64,000 bases of DNA from the NCBI RefSeq assembly GCF_900104065.1, contig NZ_FNLC01000002.1, positions 1,098,995-1,162,994 on the forward strand. Direction: 5' to 3'. The notes beneath the pieces were generated by a model that worked only from the letters and a program-made list of their open reading frames with translations, was not told the origin of the DNA and ran no database searches. Both the position numbers and the translations under genes were made by a program. Of this stretch, positions 46,077-54,855 are shown one piece after another (positions within the stretch are counted from its first letter, which is position 1; each line of letters starts with the position of its first letter). This DNA comes from Natronobacterium texcoconense. GTDB taxonomy: Archaea > Halobacteriota > Halobacteria > Halobacteriales > Natrialbaceae.

Positions 46077-46448
46077 CTACGGACCGAACTCGTCGATGCG
46101 TTCGTGAACCGTCTCGGCCCACTCGTCGACCGCCTCGTGCATCTGCTTCTGGGCCTCGGGGATCGGAACCGCGTAGTACTGGTAGACGTACCCGCCACCG
46201 TCGAGCAGTCGACGTTCGCGCTCGACCAGGCCCTTCTCCGACAGCGTCGACAGCGACCGATTCACGTTGCTCCTGTCGCGCTCGAGGTCGTCCGCGAGTT
46301 CGGAAACCGTACTTCCCTGGAGTTCGAACAGCCGAAAGTACGTACGCGTTTCGTGGGGCTGTATCCCGAATACACACTCCATGATCCGCTCGAACTCCGG
46401 ACTGTCGACGAGCATGAGGTCCTCCATTCGCCGTTCGGAGTCGGACAT
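46077..46448 (-). CDS. TrmB/ArsR-like winged-helix regulator
   Basis: A 123-residue protein. The winged helix is STVSELADDLERDRSNVNRS with the recognition helix, followed by SEKGLVERERRLLDGGGYVYQYYA, the wing typical of haloarchaeal regulators. The C-terminal helix (MHEAVDEWAETVHERIDEF) is a likely dimerisation coil. The ATG at 46448 is the likely start. It lies 135 nt downstream of the small gene at 46584 on the same strand; a co-occurrence I recall from other haloarchaea. Confidence 0.75.
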   Translation of the reverse strand: MSDSERRMEDLMLVDSPEFERIMECVFGIQPHETRTYFRLFELQGSTVSELADDLERDRSNVNRSLSTLSEKGLVERERRLLDGGGYVYQYYAVPIPEAQKQMHEAVDEWAETVHERIDEFGP

Positions 46449-46583
46449 ACGTCCTGTTTCCGACGGGAATCGACCTATAGTTTGGGAGCAAGGCCGAAAC
46501 AAAAGCAGTTGGACTCGAAACGCTTCGTCGCGTCACTGACAGCGATCGTTCGGTGACGGAGCCCCCGTCGTCGACGGCGACCG

Positions 46584-46868
46584 TTACTCGCTGGCGGAGG
46601 GTCGAACGTCGTCCTCCGTCTCCTCGACCGACTCCGGCCTTGCGAGCCGGTACCGCTCGAGACAGGCCTGCATCTCCTCCTCGGACTCGAACGTGAGCAG
46701 TTTCATCGGCGTATCGCAGTAGTACGTCCCCTGCTGTCTCCGCAGCGCCATCCGCAGCGTCTTTCCGAGAACGTCGACCTCGATGATCACGCGGTTGCCG
46801 CTGTTGAGATTCTCGAGAATCTGCCTCGAAGTGAGGTCTTTCCTTTCGACGTAGATCGTTTCGGTCAT
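46584..46868 (-). CDS. conserved hypothetical protein, 94 aa
   Basis: A 94-residue soluble protein beginning MTETIYVERKDLTSRQILE. A beta-rich middle (VIIEVDVLGKTLRMALRR) is followed by YYCDTPMKLLTFESEEEM and a helix. It has one Cys and no catalytic signature; I do not know the function. The same pattern with the neighbouring winged-helix regulator suggests a conserved pair. Confidence 0.65.
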   Translation of the reverse strand: MTETIYVERKDLTSRQILENLNSGNRVIIEVDVLGKTLRMALRRQQGTYYCDTPMKLLTFESEEEMQACLERYRLARPESVEETEDDVRPSASE

Positions 46869-46928
46869 TGGTTAGATAAACGGACGCCAGCGTCAAGAAG
46901 CTACGTTACCGGAAGCAGAATTCTCCAC

Positions 46929-47651
46929 TCAGTCCTTCGAGTCGACGACCGTGTTCCGGAGCGTTCCGACTCCCTCGTAGGTGATCTCGACGCTGTCGCC
47001 GGGTTCCACGAGTCCAGGATTGGCGGGGCTGCCAAAGGCGACGACGTCGCCCGGTCGAAGCGTGAAGCGCCTCGAGAGGTAGGAGACGATTTCGTAGGGG
47101 TCGAACAGCATCAGTTCGGTGTTGGCCTCCTGGCGGCGCTCGCCCGCCACGTCGGTGTACATGTCGATTTCGCGGGGGTCCAGATCGGTCTCGAGCCACG
47201 GCCCCAGCGGCCCGGAGCCGTCGAAGGCCTTGCGCGCGGTGCGGCCCTGCTGGTCGAGCGCGTCGACGTCGTTCATGATGGTGTAGCCGCGGACGACCTC
47301 TGGAACCTCGTCTTCGGCGATGTCGCGACAGCGCTTGCCGATCACCGCGGCGAGTTCGCCGGCGTAGGTCAGTTCGTCCGTAAACTCCGGGTACAGAATC
47401 GGCTCCTCGTGAGCCAGCAGCGACGTCGGCGGCTTGATGAAGAAGTCCGGTTCCTCGGGCCGTTCGTACTCCATTTGCTCGAGCGTCTCGGCGAAGTTTC
47501 GCCCGACGCAGTACAGCGCCGACGGCTCGCAGGGTGGCAGCAGTCGGCCGTCGGCACCGACCTCGTACTCTCCGTCGTCGGCGTGGACGACGCCGTCCTC
47601 GTACCGTCCCGATACCGGTCCGTCGGGTGTCAGCAGTCGTGCGAGTCGCAT
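46929..47651 (-). CDS. fumarylacetoacetate hydrolase family protein
   Basis: A 240-residue FAH-fold protein. The N-terminal 45 residues are a beta subdomain; the core has YCVGRNFAETLEQM, FFIKPPTSLLAHEEPI, the metal-site ELTYAGELAAVIG and GYTIMNDVDALDQQG, and FTLRPGDVVAFGSPANPGLV. Such proteins hydrolyse or decarboxylate 1,3-diketo acids, often in aromatic degradation; no aromatic pathway genes are adjacent. The ATG at 47651 (MRLARLL) is preferred to an in-frame start 69 nt upstream. Confidence 0.82.
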   Translation of the reverse strand: MRLARLLTPDGPVSGRYEDGVVHADDGEYEVGADGRLLPPCEPSALYCVGRNFAETLEQMEYERPEEPDFFIKPPTSLLAHEEPILYPEFTDELTYAGELAAVIGKRCRDIAEDEVPEVVRGYTIMNDVDALDQQGRTARKAFDGSGPLGPWLETDLDPREIDMYTDVAGERRQEANTELMLFDPYEIVSYLSRRFTLRPGDVVAFGSPANPGLVEPGDSVEITYEGVGTLRNTVVDSKD

Positions 47652-47771
47652 AGGCTCTGGCTCCCGCTCCTCGCTCGAGGGTGTTAGCGGTGCCGGTCCG
47701 GCGTCGGAGAGACCGACCACATTGGCCCCTGCTGTTAGCTATTTGTATCCGCTCGTGGGCCGCACGAACGT

Positions 47772-48662
47772 ATGACGGAGTACGACACCGACGTTCTGGT
47801 TTCGGCGGACTGGGTAGAAGACCACCTCGAAGAGTTCCAGTCGGAAGATCCCGACTACCGGCTGGTCGAGGTCAACAGCCCCGAGTCTCCGGACGAGGGT
47901 GAGTTCCCCTCGCGGTACGACGAGGGTCACATTCCCGGTGCGATCGGACTCCAGTGGGACGAGGATCTCTCCGACCAGAATCAGCGCGACATCCTCAAGA
48001 AGGAGGGCTTCGAGGACGTCGTCGGCGAACACGGCATCAGCGAGGACTCGACGGTGGTCTTCTACGGCGACGGCTGGATTCCAAACTGGTTCGCGCTCTT
48101 CGCCTACTGGGAGTTCAAGTACTACGGTCACGACGACGCCCGCGTTCTCGACGGTGGGAAGGACTACTGGGTCGAGGAGGAGTATCCGCTGACCGACGAA
48201 GAACCCGACTTCCCGTCCCAGGAGTACACCGCGAAAGGGCCCTTCGAGAGCATCCGCGCGTACAAGGACGACGTGGACAAGGCCCGCGAAGCCGGCATCC
48301 CGATGGTCGACGTCCGCTCGCCCGAGGAGTTCTCCGGCGAGATTATCGCGCCCGAAGGGCTCCGGGAGACCGCCCAGCGCGGCGGCCACATCCCCGGCGC
48401 ATCGAACGTCCCCGTCAAGACCAACCTGCGCGACGACGGCCGGTTCAAGGGTCCCGACGAACTCGAGGACCTCTATGGCGACGAGGGAATCGACGGCGAC
48501 GAATCGATCGTCACCTACTGCCGCGTGGGGGAACGGTCGGCGATTGCGTGGTTCGCGTTGCACGAATTACTCGAGTACGAGGACGTGCACAACTACGACG
48601 GCTCCTGGACGGAGTGGGGGAATTTGATTCGTGCGCCGATAGAGAAGGGGGAGGTCGAGTGA
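47772..48662 (+). CDS. sulfurtransferase, double rhodanese
   Basis: A 296-residue protein with two rhodanese domains. The C-terminal one holds the catalytic Cys250 in YCRVGERS, the 3-mercaptopyruvate/thiosulfate type. The N-terminal half (VEVNSPESPDEGEFPSRYDE, GHIPGA) lacks a cysteine at the equivalent place, the usual inactive domain. It transfers sulfane sulfur to an acceptor. A direct repeat begins in its last codons, at 48648. Confidence 0.9.
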   Translation: MTEYDTDVLVSADWVEDHLEEFQSEDPDYRLVEVNSPESPDEGEFPSRYDEGHIPGAIGLQWDEDLSDQNQRDILKKEGFEDVVGEHGISEDSTVVFYGDGWIPNWFALFAYWEFKYYGHDDARVLDGGKDYWVEEEYPLTDEEPDFPSQEYTAKGPFESIRAYKDDVDKAREAGIPMVDVRSPEEFSGEIIAPEGLRETAQRGGHIPGASNVPVKTNLRDDGRFKGPDELEDLYGDEGIDGDESIVTYCRVGERSAIAWFALHELLEYEDVHNYDGSWTEWGNLIRAPIEKGEVE

Positions 48663-48682
48663 GCGTAGCGATCGAGACCTCC
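48648..48682 (+). repeat. 35-bp direct repeat, copy 1
   Basis: Spans the last 15 nt of the rhodanese gene and 20 nt downstream. It begins GGGGAGGTCGAGTGAGCG and matches copy 2 at 48796-48830 in 34 of 35 positions. The repeat is itself part palindromic (GGAGGTC ... GACCTCC). Confidence 0.7.
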
Positions 48683-48988
48683 GAAAAGCGAGCGGTGAAC
48701 GAAGTGAACCGTGAGAGAGGCGAGAGTGGCGAATAAGTGAAACGAGTGAGTCACTCTCGAAAATGCGAACGGGGAACGGATGTGACCCGTGAGCAGGGGA
48801 GGTCGAGTGAGCGTAGCGATCGAGGCCTCCCAAAAGCGAACGGGGAACGGATGTGACCCGTGAGCAGGGCGAGTGAACGAGCCCTCGAAAGCGCGAACGG
48901 TGAATGAAGGGGTCACGAGCAAGGAGATTCCAGACACCGCAGAGGTAATCAAGCGGCAGATCGTGAAAAGAAAGTAACCTGCACGAAC
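48663..48988. other. repeat-rich intergenic patch
   Basis: 326 nt with no gene that I trust. Besides the 35-bp repeat it holds a second direct repeat, copies 48765-48798 and 48836-48869 (34 nt each, GCGAACGGGGAACGGATG at the start), plus degenerate GTGAACGAAGTGAACC-like words. The minus-strand open frames across it are made of the repeats. Confidence 0.55.
48796..48830 (+). repeat. 35-bp direct repeat, copy 2
   Basis: Matches copy 1 at 48648-48682 with one A-to-G change and lies 148 nt downstream of it, next to the second 34-nt repeat (48836-48869). Confidence 0.7.
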
Positions 48989-49348
48989 TTACAACTCAAT
49001 TGGTTCGTCAAGACCCGGGTCGGTACCGATGATCGCGGATAGATGGGGCTGTAGCTGGTCGAACTGTTCCGTTGGTTCCACGAGTTGCCGTGCCGAATCG
49101 TATTCGATAACGCCTGCCGATTCTAACTTTGGAATGTGCGTGTGGGATAGTGAGGACTGAATTTCCGTTAGCATCTCTTCAGAAGCGTCGATAACTGGCG
49201 TATGATGATTATAGGTGAGAATCGTACCTCTGAGGTCCCTCACCGTCAATGAACGCTGTTCCTCGGCGAGTACTGCGAGGATGATGCGGCGATGCTCATC
49301 TTCACACAGATTGAGCACCGTATCGAACGTGATAGGATTCTCGCTCAT
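48989..49348 (-). CDS. winged-helix-like DUF7344 protein
   Basis: A 119-residue haloarchaeal protein: TVLNLCEDEHRRIILAVLAEE, then SLSHTHIPKLESAGVIEYDSARQLV, the recognition-helix and wing pattern of the DUF7344 winged helix. Probably a DNA-binding regulator; target unknown. It is followed upstream, on the same strand, by an HTH_10 gene. Confidence 0.7.
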   Translation of the reverse strand: MSENPITFDTVLNLCEDEHRRIILAVLAEEQRSLTVRDLRGTILTYNHHTPVIDASEEMLTEIQSSLSHTHIPKLESAGVIEYDSARQLVEPTEQFDQLQPHLSAIIGTDPGLDEPIEL

Positions 49349-49381
49349 TACACCCTCTTCGGAGACCTGCCCGGATTACTC

Positions 49382-49395
49382 GTACTTTTTAGTAC
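49382..49395. terminator. GTACT-T4-AGTAC hairpin
   Basis: A perfect 5-bp inverted repeat with a four-T loop in the 67-nt gap between the HTH_10 gene (ends 49416) and the DUF7344 gene (starts 49348). It may end the HTH_10 transcript or lie in the DUF7344 promoter. Confidence 0.3.
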
Positions 49396-49415
49396 CCAAT
49401 ACGCTTTTATCCCCG

Positions 49416-50075
49416 CTATCGAGAGGGAGCCGAGACGTCGGATAGCGTACTGCCGAGGATGTGCTTGATTCCGCGCCGAAGTCTGGAGGCGACGGCCTGT
49501 TGTGTGATCCCGAGTTCGTCGCCGATTTCTTTCATCGTCGTTTCGCGCGGGGATTCGAAGTAGCCGCGCTCGTAGGCCAGCACCAGCGCCTCTTGCTGGG
49601 TATCGGTCAGCGCCGCCTCGGTCGCCGTCTCGACCGGCGTGAGCGCGTGCAGCTCCGTGAGCGTGATCGGGATGTCCACCTCCCGACACCGGGATTGAAA
49701 ATCAGCAATATCGCCACGGGCGTCTCCACGAATATCGAACGTCCACTGCTTGTTCGTCCCGATGGCTTCGATGAGCGCGACCTCCGTCTCCGTCAGCGTG
49801 GTTAACACGTCGTCGTGATCCATTGCCCACTCAACGCGCAACAGATGCTCGTCTTCGACGGAGTCGATGAACTGGATTCCCTTCACGCCCGGATGCTCCG
49901 AGAACGCCCCCTCGACGTCGTCAACTCTGGTCCCCCGAACCCAAAAGTAGGGGATCACCACGTCTTGGGCGGGGATAATCCGCTCCAGTTCGACCGACAC
50001 ATCCGGTAGTTGCTTGAACACCGTCCCCAGCGAGAACTCGTTCGACGGTACCGTGAAGGTAGCCTCTGTAGCCAT
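49416..50075 (-). CDS. HTH_10 (Bat-type) transcriptional regulator
   Basis: A 219-residue regulator. The N-terminal half (ATFTVPSNEFSLGTVFKQL...) is the BAT-like domain, and the C-terminal HTH_10 domain is LTDTQQEALVLAYERGYFESP with recognition helix LGITQQAVASRLRRGIKH. It has no PAS or GAF sensor. Target genes are unknown; the DUF7344 regulator lies downstream on the same strand. Confidence 0.87.
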   Translation of the reverse strand: MATEATFTVPSNEFSLGTVFKQLPDVSVELERIIPAQDVVIPYFWVRGTRVDDVEGAFSEHPGVKGIQFIDSVEDEHLLRVEWAMDHDDVLTTLTETEVALIEAIGTNKQWTFDIRGDARGDIADFQSRCREVDIPITLTELHALTPVETATEAALTDTQQEALVLAYERGYFESPRETTMKEIGDELGITQQAVASRLRRGIKHILGSTLSDVSAPSR

Positions 50076-50386
50076 CGTCCAATCCGTGGTGCCCTAAGCG
50101 GAAATACCCTCCACAGGACCGTGCAACTAAGTCACGGACAGATTTCGCGTTTCTGTTCGGCACGGACTCAGTATGTCTTTACCCTGTGCTGAACGTTCGA
50201 CCTTCCGCGTTGATCGCTCCTCAATTCGTACAACATTCGCGCTCTCTATTCAGCACAACTGCTGAAACGCATCACTGGATGAGAGTTCCAACAGAGGCTG
50301 ACAATCGAACACTCGAGGCACACACAACCGACCGCCCGGCGACTGCAAGCGGCGCTCGTTTCGCGCCGGTTCCCGTTTTCTCCGAT

Positions 50387-50593
50387 ATGTCCACGAAAGG
50401 TGTACGCGACCGTTCGAACCTGCTGAAAAACGCCGGCGTCGTGACGACGCTGGTCGACGCCGCTATGGAGTTCGCAAAGGGACGACGGAAGAGCGGAGCC
50501 CTGCTGCTCGGCGCTGCCGCGGTCTCGTCTCGGATTCCGGGATTCGGAACCGCCGTTTCGCTCCTGATTCGGGCGTACCGGCGACTCCGATGA
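50387..50593 (+). CDS. small hypothetical protein, 68 aa
   Basis: A 68-residue basic protein beginning MSTKGVRDRSNLLKNAG. A hydrophobic glycine/alanine segment (SGALLLGAAAVSSRIPGFG) and a basic tail RAYRRLR suggest membrane association. I do not recognise a family. The open frame extends upstream to 50186, but those codons look non-coding, so the ATG at 50387 is used. Confidence 0.45.
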   Translation: MSTKGVRDRSNLLKNAGVVTTLVDAAMEFAKGRRKSGALLLGAAAVSSRIPGFGTAVSLLIRAYRRLR

Positions 50594-50621
50594 ACGATCC
50601 CGTTCGAACTCCGATTCTCGC

Positions 50622-51626
50622 TCAGCGTAACACACCCTCGAGATTCCGATACCGAATATCCGCCCAGGCCTCGAGGTCAAGGTCGAACCGCTCGAAGAGG
50701 TCGAAGTGAGGAATCTCCTGATCGGGCGAGAGGTAGTCGGTCCCGAAGACCAGTTGTTCGTGGTGGTCCTCGAGAAACGACTGAGCGTACTCCTCGTCGC
50801 GGGTGAGCGCATTCCAGCCCGAGAGCCCAGAGAGGTCGCCGTAGAGGTTATCGTACTCCGAAAGTAGTTCCGGGACGCGACCTCCAGGTTCGACCGGTCC
50901 CGACGGGTACGCACCCCGATCGTCGGAGTCGACGTCCGCGGAGATGTGCACCCACCACGCGTGGGCGTGTGCGAGGAAGTCCACCTCCGGGTACGAGGCC
51001 ACGACGTCCTCGAGTCGCGGGAGTCCGACCTCGTCCATCATCGCCTTCTCGTCGGTGTGAAAGAAGATCGGCAGTCCGTGGTCGGCACACAGTTCGTAGA
51101 GTGCCTCGAGTCGGTCGTCGTCTATCGGCAGGCCGGCTTTCAGTTCGCCGAAGCCACGAGCGCCGCGGTCGACGTACTCCTCGAGCAGGTCCGTGACGGC
51201 GCCGAAGTCCTCCTCGTAGACGAGCGTGCGGGGATCGACCGTACAGAACGGGAGCAAGCGATCGGGGTGGGCTTCGACCTCCTCGAGTACCCACCAGCTC
51301 GGCGCCTGGACGGGGTAGCTCTCGGGTGAATCCAGCGCGAGGACGACCGCGCGATCGACTCCGTTGTCGTCCATCCACGCGACGAGTTCGTCGGCGGAGA
51401 GTGGGTCCCTGTCGAGGGTTTCCGCCGGGATCAGATGCGTGTGGGCGTCGATCAGCGGGAGATCGTCGACGTCGTCCGGCGACGCGACTCCGTCCCGACG
51501 AACTGACGCTTCTGCGTCGGTAGCACCGACCGAACCGGTGAGTCCGAGAACGCCCGCGGTCCCGGTTCCGGCGAGAAATCGTCGTCGGGTCGCGCTCGAG
51601 CGGTCGGACGAGGACGAACGAGCCAT
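50622..51626 (-). CDS. Tat-exported amidohydrolase family protein
   Basis: A 334-residue protein. A Tat signal (ATRRRFLAGTGTAGVLG) without a lipobox precedes an amidohydrolase TIM barrel: the metal motif LIDAHTHLIP, PLSADELVAWMDDNGVDRAVV, GLPIFFHTDE, DFLAHAHA and FGTDYLSPD with the last metal Asp. It resembles the ACMSD/TatD-like amidohydrolase 2 group. Substrate unknown; acts outside the cell. ATG at 51626 was chosen because the signal peptide begins there. Confidence 0.82.
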   Translation of the reverse strand: MARSSSSDRSSATRRRFLAGTGTAGVLGLTGSVGATDAEASVRRDGVASPDDVDDLPLIDAHTHLIPAETLDRDPLSADELVAWMDDNGVDRAVVLALDSPESYPVQAPSWWVLEEVEAHPDRLLPFCTVDPRTLVYEEDFGAVTDLLEEYVDRGARGFGELKAGLPIDDDRLEALYELCADHGLPIFFHTDEKAMMDEVGLPRLEDVVASYPEVDFLAHAHAWWVHISADVDSDDRGAYPSGPVEPGGRVPELLSEYDNLYGDLSGLSGWNALTRDEEYAQSFLEDHHEQLVFGTDYLSPDQEIPHFDLFERFDLDLEAWADIRYRNLEGVLR

Positions 51627-51734
51627 AGCACCGCTCCCACCCGCCGGCTGAAAGTCGACGGGGGGAACGGTCGCCGATCCGACCGGTCGACGGCATCCGA
51701 AGTACTGAGGGTGTCGACCACCGTAGCGTCGGGC

Positions 51735-52262
51735 GTGTCCCACAACGCGCTCGTCACTGGTCCACCCCGGAGCGGCAAGACGACCGCGATCGAACGGGCC
51801 GTAGACCGGCTTCGCGCGGATGGGTACGCGGTCGGCGGCATCGCCTCGCCCGAGATCCGCGAAAACGGCGACCGCGTCGGCTTCGAAATCATCGCGGTCG
51901 ACGGTGACGCCCGGGAGGTGATGGCTCACGTCCAGTACGACGAACCGACAGTCGGCAAGTACGGGGTCGACGCTGGAGCCATCGACCGACTCGCAAAAAC
52001 GCTCGAGTCGGCCACGGACGAGGCCGACTGCGTCGTGGTCGACGAGATCGCGCCGATGCAACTCGAGAGCGAGCGGTTCGTTTCCACGGTCGAGGAGATA
52101 CTCGAGTCGCCAGTTCCGACTCTCGCGGCGATTGCGGACGGTGACCGCGGGGTTCTCGGCGAAGTAAAATCGCGATCCGACGTCGAAACGTTCGGGGTAA
52201 CCGACGAAACGCGGGACGAGCTTCCCGAGCAACTGGTCGCGTTCGTCGAAGAGCGACTCTAA
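51735..52262 (+). CDS. THEP1-type nucleoside-triphosphatase
   Basis: A 175-residue P-loop NTPase with Walker A ALVTGPPRSGKTTAIERAV, the Walker B-like DCVVVDEIAPMQLES and the C-terminal PVPTLAAIAD. It is the THEP1/NTPCR family, which hydrolyses NTPs; its cell role is not established. The GTG at 51735 (MSHNALVTG) gives the usual short N-terminus; a GTG at 51711 is an alternative. Confidence 0.82.
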   Translation: MSHNALVTGPPRSGKTTAIERAVDRLRADGYAVGGIASPEIRENGDRVGFEIIAVDGDAREVMAHVQYDEPTVGKYGVDAGAIDRLAKTLESATDEADCVVVDEIAPMQLESERFVSTVEEILESPVPTLAAIADGDRGVLGEVKSRSDVETFGVTDETRDELPEQLVAFVEERL

Positions 52263-52472
52263 TTACTCCTCGAGAACGAGGAACGTCCGCGAGCCGCGGT
52301 GTTCGAGCGAGACGCGGTCGGTAGCGACGCTCCCCTCGACGAACTCCTCGATACCGTCGGCCCGTAGTTCCGTGACGTCGATACGGCGTCGGCCGGGGTC
52401 CTCGAAGCCGTCCGATTCCGCGGATCGATCGTCGGTCGTGTCGCCCTCCTCGGCCTCTACGATCAGTTCCAT
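52263..52472 (-). CDS. hypothetical protein, 69 aa
   Basis: A 69-residue acidic protein starting MELIVEAEEGD, with a beta-like C-terminus (VSLEHRGSRTFLVLEE). No motif recognised. It abuts the end of the THEP1 gene (stops adjacent, convergent). Codon use fits its neighbours. Confidence 0.55.
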   Translation of the reverse strand: MELIVEAEEGDTTDDRSAESDGFEDPGRRRIDVTELRADGIEEFVEGSVATDRVSLEHRGSRTFLVLEE

Positions 52473-52566
52473 ACGTGTCGATCGAACGGATACCACGTCA
52501 AACCGATCCGTCCACGGTGAAAGTGAAAGTGCCCGAAAGAAACGGTGTCCACTATGTGACCGGCAC

Positions 52567-52977
52567 TCACTCGAGTCGCTTGACTTCGATCTCGTGAGAA
52601 TCGTCGGTCTCGAGTGTCACCGACTCGACGATCGCATCGCTGGCTCGCGCTCGCCACTGCTCGACGGCTTCGGCGTGGCGTTTCCGGAGCCGTTCGGCGT
52701 CGTCCTCGTCGACCGACTCGAGGTTCTCCTCGAGTTTTGGGTACTCGTCGAGGACGTCGTCGGCGATGACTGCATCGGGCGAGATGTGGACGGCACCGGT
52801 GAGGTGGGTGTCGTCGATCCGGTAGACGTGGATGCGAGCGCGCATTCGGCCGTGGAAGGGTGGCGTCGCTCGCAGGACGGCCTCGCCGGGGTTTTCCTGC
52901 GTGTAAACGTAGGCGTCGACGGCGTCTTCCGCCGATATCGCGATCGATCGAATCGCGGACGGATCGTCCTCGGCCAT
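52567..52977 (-). CDS. conserved hypothetical protein, 136 aa (DUF8009-like)
   Basis: A 136-residue soluble protein: IRSIAISAEDAVDAYVYTQ, then AVLRATPPFHGRMRARIHVYR and a C-terminal acidic helix with WRARASDAIVE. It resembles haloarchaeal DUF8009 members. Function unknown. It starts 46 nt after cbiZ on the same strand and may belong to the cobalamin run. The ATG at 52977 is preferred to a start 27 nt upstream. Confidence 0.65.
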   Translation of the reverse strand: MAEDDPSAIRSIAISAEDAVDAYVYTQENPGEAVLRATPPFHGRMRARIHVYRIDDTHLTGAVHISPDAVIADDVLDEYPKLEENLESVDEDDAERLRKRHAEAVEQWRARASDAIVESVTLETDDSHEIEVKRLE

Positions 52978-53023
52978 CGGGCGACGTTCGTGCCGGACGG
53001 ACATAATTGACGTGACCGACCGA

Positions 53024-53809
53024 TCAGCGCTCGTTTGGAACGCTCTCGACCGACGGCTGGAAGACGGCAGCCCGAACGTCCGTCGAGACGCCGTAGGATG
53101 CGTCGTCGACGGATTCTGGCAGGGAGAACTCGCCGTCGTCGTAGTGGGCCTGGAGCGACGCCCGAACTGCCTCGCGAACGCAGGCCCGCGTCGCCGCGCC
53201 GACCTCGGTTGCGCTGCCAGTGAACTCGACGGATTCGCCCGCCGGATCGTGCCCGACGACGACGGCGTCGGTGGTCGTCCCCGGAAAACCGGTCTCCGCG
53301 AGCAGCGTCGCCGCTTTCGCTTCCGCGGCTACCGCGACCAGGTTCGCGAGCGCCCCGGGAGCGAGCGCCCGCGTCGTTCCGACGACGACATTGACGGTCC
53401 CCGCCTCGAGAGTCGAGACTCGCCCGGGGAGCGAATCCCCTTCGGCGTCTGGCTTACCCTCGGGATCCATCGGTAACGCCGCGGGATTCGAGATACCGGC
53501 GGTCGCGTACGCGGTAACGGGCCCACAGCGGGCACCGCGAGCGTCCTCGATATCGACCCCGGTGAGCAACGCCGGACCACTGTCGTCCCCGCCGAACCCT
53601 GCGCGCTCGAGTCGGTCGTCGACGTACTGCTCGAGGTCCGTCCGCTCCCAGTCGTCGGGGACCGAGACGTTGTACACACAGTCGGCGCGCTCGCGGCCAC
53701 CGTTCCAGCCGGTCGAGAGCCACTCGGTGTCCGGACGAGTGATTCGAAGCACGCCGTCGCGCCGGACCGCGTCGTACGCGGGGTCGGAGCCAGGCCCGTC
53801 GTCCGTCAT
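53024..53809 (-). CDS. cbiZ: adenosylcobinamide amidohydrolase CbiZ
   Basis: A 261-residue CbiZ. The family motifs are SVPDDWERTDLEQYVDDRL, VTAYATAGISNPAALP, TVNVVVGTTRALAPGALANLV and ATEVGAATRACVREAVRASL. It cuts adenosylpseudocobalamin-type aminopropanol linkages to give AdoCby for remodelling, a salvage step. ATG overlaps the cobD stop by 4 nt, so it belongs to the operon. Confidence 0.9.
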   Translation of the reverse strand: MTDDGPGSDPAYDAVRRDGVLRITRPDTEWLSTGWNGGRERADCVYNVSVPDDWERTDLEQYVDDRLERAGFGGDDSGPALLTGVDIEDARGARCGPVTAYATAGISNPAALPMDPEGKPDAEGDSLPGRVSTLEAGTVNVVVGTTRALAPGALANLVAVAAEAKAATLLAETGFPGTTTDAVVVGHDPAGESVEFTGSATEVGAATRACVREAVRASLQAHYDDGEFSLPESVDDASYGVSTDVRAAVFQPSVESVPNER

Positions 53810-54855
53810 TCGCCGGTCTCCCCTCCGTTCTCGAGTACGTCGAGCGCGGCGAGCAGCCGATCGTTCGACTCGCGGTCTTTCACAGCGACCCGGACGTGCG
53901 AGTCGAGTCCTCGGAACGTGGTAGCGTCGCGGATAGCAATACCGTCCTCGCGGGCCGACTCGAGGACGTCCGCAACCGAACGGTCGCCGACGTCACACAG
54001 CAGGTACGGCGCGTCGGAGGGGGAGACGTCGAACCGCCGCTCGAGAGCGTGTCGCATCCGCTCGCGTTCACTGACGACTCGTTCCCGCGTATTCCGAACG
54101 AACGCCTCCTGTTGCAGGCAGTACGCACCGACTCGCGCGGCCGGCGTCCCGAGCGACCACGCACGGCGGGCCGTCTCGAACGCGTCCCGCCGCTCACCAC
54201 TTGCGACGGCGAATCCCGCCCGAAGCCCGGGCAGGCCGAACAGTTTGGTAAGCGAGCGCGCGACGATCACGTTCTCCCGATCGAACGTCGCCGCCGACCG
54301 CAGGTCCGTGAAGCCGAGAAAAGCCTCGTCGACCAGCAGCGTCGTCTCGGCCTCGTCACAGCGAGTTGCAAACGCCTCGAGCGCGTCCGGGTCGGCCGCC
54401 TCCCCAGTCGGGTTGTTCGGCGTGCAGACGACAGCGAGTTCGACGCCCTCGAGGAGGTCGGTTCCGACCTCGAGCAGTTCGTCGTACCGGACGAACTGCG
54501 GCGTCGCACCCTGCAGTCGAATCTCGCGAGCGTACTCGCCGAAACTCGGGTACGGGACGAGTGCCGCGTCGCCGGCCTCGAGAGTGATCTCGACCGCGAG
54601 TCGGATCGCGGCCAGGCCGCCGGGCGTCGGGATCACCTGGTCCGGTTCGCAGTCGACGAACTCGGCCGCGGCCGCCCGGAACTCGAGGTAGTCGTCGTCG
54701 GGGTAGCGTCGGGATTCCTCGAGCGCCTCGGCGTACACCTCCTCGACGCCGTCGGGCGTCCCGGGATTCGTGTTCGCCGAGAAATCGAGCACCTCCTGGT
54801 CGGATTCGCCGCCGTGGGGGACCCGCTTGCCCCGTCTCGCTGCGTCAGGGAGCAC
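53806..54855 (-). CDS. cobD: threonine-phosphate decarboxylase (CobD-like aminotransferase)
   Basis: A 349-residue PLP-dependent class I/II aminotransferase. [16 protein letters not shown] and [15 protein letters not shown] are shared with CobD; the PLP lysine is in [16 protein letters not shown]. With cobT and cbiB adjacent it most likely makes (R)-1-amino-2-propanol phosphate from threonine phosphate. Histidinol-phosphate aminotransferase is the alternative fold match. The GTG at 54855 overlaps cobT by 11 nt. Confidence 0.85.
   Translation of the reverse strand: MLPDAARRGKRVPHGGESDQEVLDFSANTNPGTPDGVEEVYAEALEESRRYPDDDYLEFRAAAAEFVDCEPDQVIPTPGGLAAIRLAVEITLEAGDAALVPYPSFGEYAREIRLQGATPQFVRYDELLEVGTDLLEGVELAVVCTPNNPTGEAADPDALEAFATRCDEAETTLLVDEAFLGFTDLRSAATFDRENVIVARSLTKLFGLPGLRAGFAVASGERRDAFETARRAWSLGTPAARVGAYCLQQEAFVRNTRERVVSERERMRHALERRFDVSPSDAPYLLCDVGDRSVADVLESAREDGIAIRDATTFRGLDSHVRVAVKDRESNDRLLAALDVLENGGETGE

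Noticed and set aside
48648-48869. Possible CRISPR array
   Set aside because: Only two copies of each repeat, no regular spacers and no cas genes.
48593-48952. 119-codon minus-strand frame across the repeat patch
   Set aside because: Its protein consists of translated copies of the repeats and overlaps the rhodanese gene.
51627-52232. Upstream extension of the amidohydrolase frame
   Set aside because: It is antisense to the THEP1 gene, and a Tat signal begins at 51626.
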